From contig JAFWCS010000237.1 in NCBI GenBank assembly GCA_017534365.1, positions 1 to 6,414 of the forward strand: a stretch of DNA of 6,414 nt. The letters run 5' to 3'. Each line of letters begins with the position of its first letter. Positions within the stretch are counted from its first letter, which is position 1. A model generated the notes under the pieces. The model had not been told where the DNA came from, searched no databases, and worked only from the letters and a program-made list of their open reading frames with translations. This stretch comes from Clostridia bacterium (lineage in GTDB: Bacteria; Bacillota; Clostridia; Oscillospirales; Acutalibacteraceae). This document shows, piece after piece, positions 6,370 to 6,414 of this stretch. The translations under genes and the position numbers were made by a program.

Positions 6370-6414
6370 CCGAAAAGCAGAAGACCGCCAAGAAGGAAGA
6401 GGAAGCAGAAATCA
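6370..6414 (+). promoter_or_regulatory. Purine-rich stretch with a possible ribosome binding site for a gene beyond the window
   Basis: The last 45 bases are strongly purine-rich. AAGGAAGAGGAAG (6393-6405) resembles a ribosome binding site, and the window ends in ATCA, so an ATG could begin at 6414 if the next bases are TG, about 10 bases after GAGGA. An open frame here (EKQKTAKKEEEAE-like) has no good start codon after the TAG at 6339-6341, so coding use is less likely. Confidence 0.3.

Noticed and set aside
5780..6391. 203-residue minus-strand open frame covering the transporter 3' end and the right edge
   Set aside because: It has no family resemblance and a low-complexity Asp/Arg/His-rich composition, and it lies mostly antisense to the transporter.
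1..6414. CRISPR arrays, insertion sequences, tRNA or rRNA genes
   Set aside because: No regularly spaced direct repeats, transposase frames, terminal inverted repeats or RNA gene signatures were seen.

Overview
The window is bacterial and most likely from a Firmicute of the clostridial type. Strong GGAGG-like ribosome binding sites sit 6-9 bases before nearly every gene, the promoters are AT-rich islands in a GC-rich (mid-50s percent by eye) background, and the gene families are typical of anaerobic gut or rumen Clostridia. The genus cannot be fixed from this sequence.

Left half, minus strand (3098 down to 1): a probable sigma-70 promoter at 3070-3098 drives three genes in the same direction. 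They are a GH39-like glycoside hydrolase (3028-1661), a 77-residue protein that is essentially a NifU-like iron-sulfur domain (1599-1366), and a GH38 alpha-mannosidase of the long cytosolic type (1357 to beyond base 1). The last two are 8 bases apart, and the mannosidase ribosome binding site overlaps the stop codon of the NifU-like gene, so they are probably translationally coupled. The two glycosidases suggest breakdown of mannose- and possibly xylose-containing glycans. The role of an iron-sulfur protein between them is not evident.

Middle, minus strand (4754 down to 3182): an FAD-dependent oxidoreductase of the phytoene desaturase/CrtI-like family, followed by a clear intrinsic terminator (3182-3220). 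Its reading frame stops early, but the expected C-terminal helix continues in another frame. One missing G at 3312-3314 would explain this, either as a real frameshift or as a sequencing error.

Right half, plus strand (4820-6277): a divergent promoter and a 12-TM major facilitator transporter with sugar-porter-like motifs. The 128-base gap between it and the oxidoreductase holds the promoters for both directions. The transporter may import sugars released by the glycosidases, but that is inference.

Right end (6278-6414): immediately after the transporter stop is a roughly 92-base segment that can fold as a two-part closing stem with a three-way junction. A purine-rich, ribosome-binding-site-like stretch follows and runs to the window edge. 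It matches no RNA class I recognise and is the best candidate here for something undescribed, perhaps a cis-regulatory leader of the next gene.
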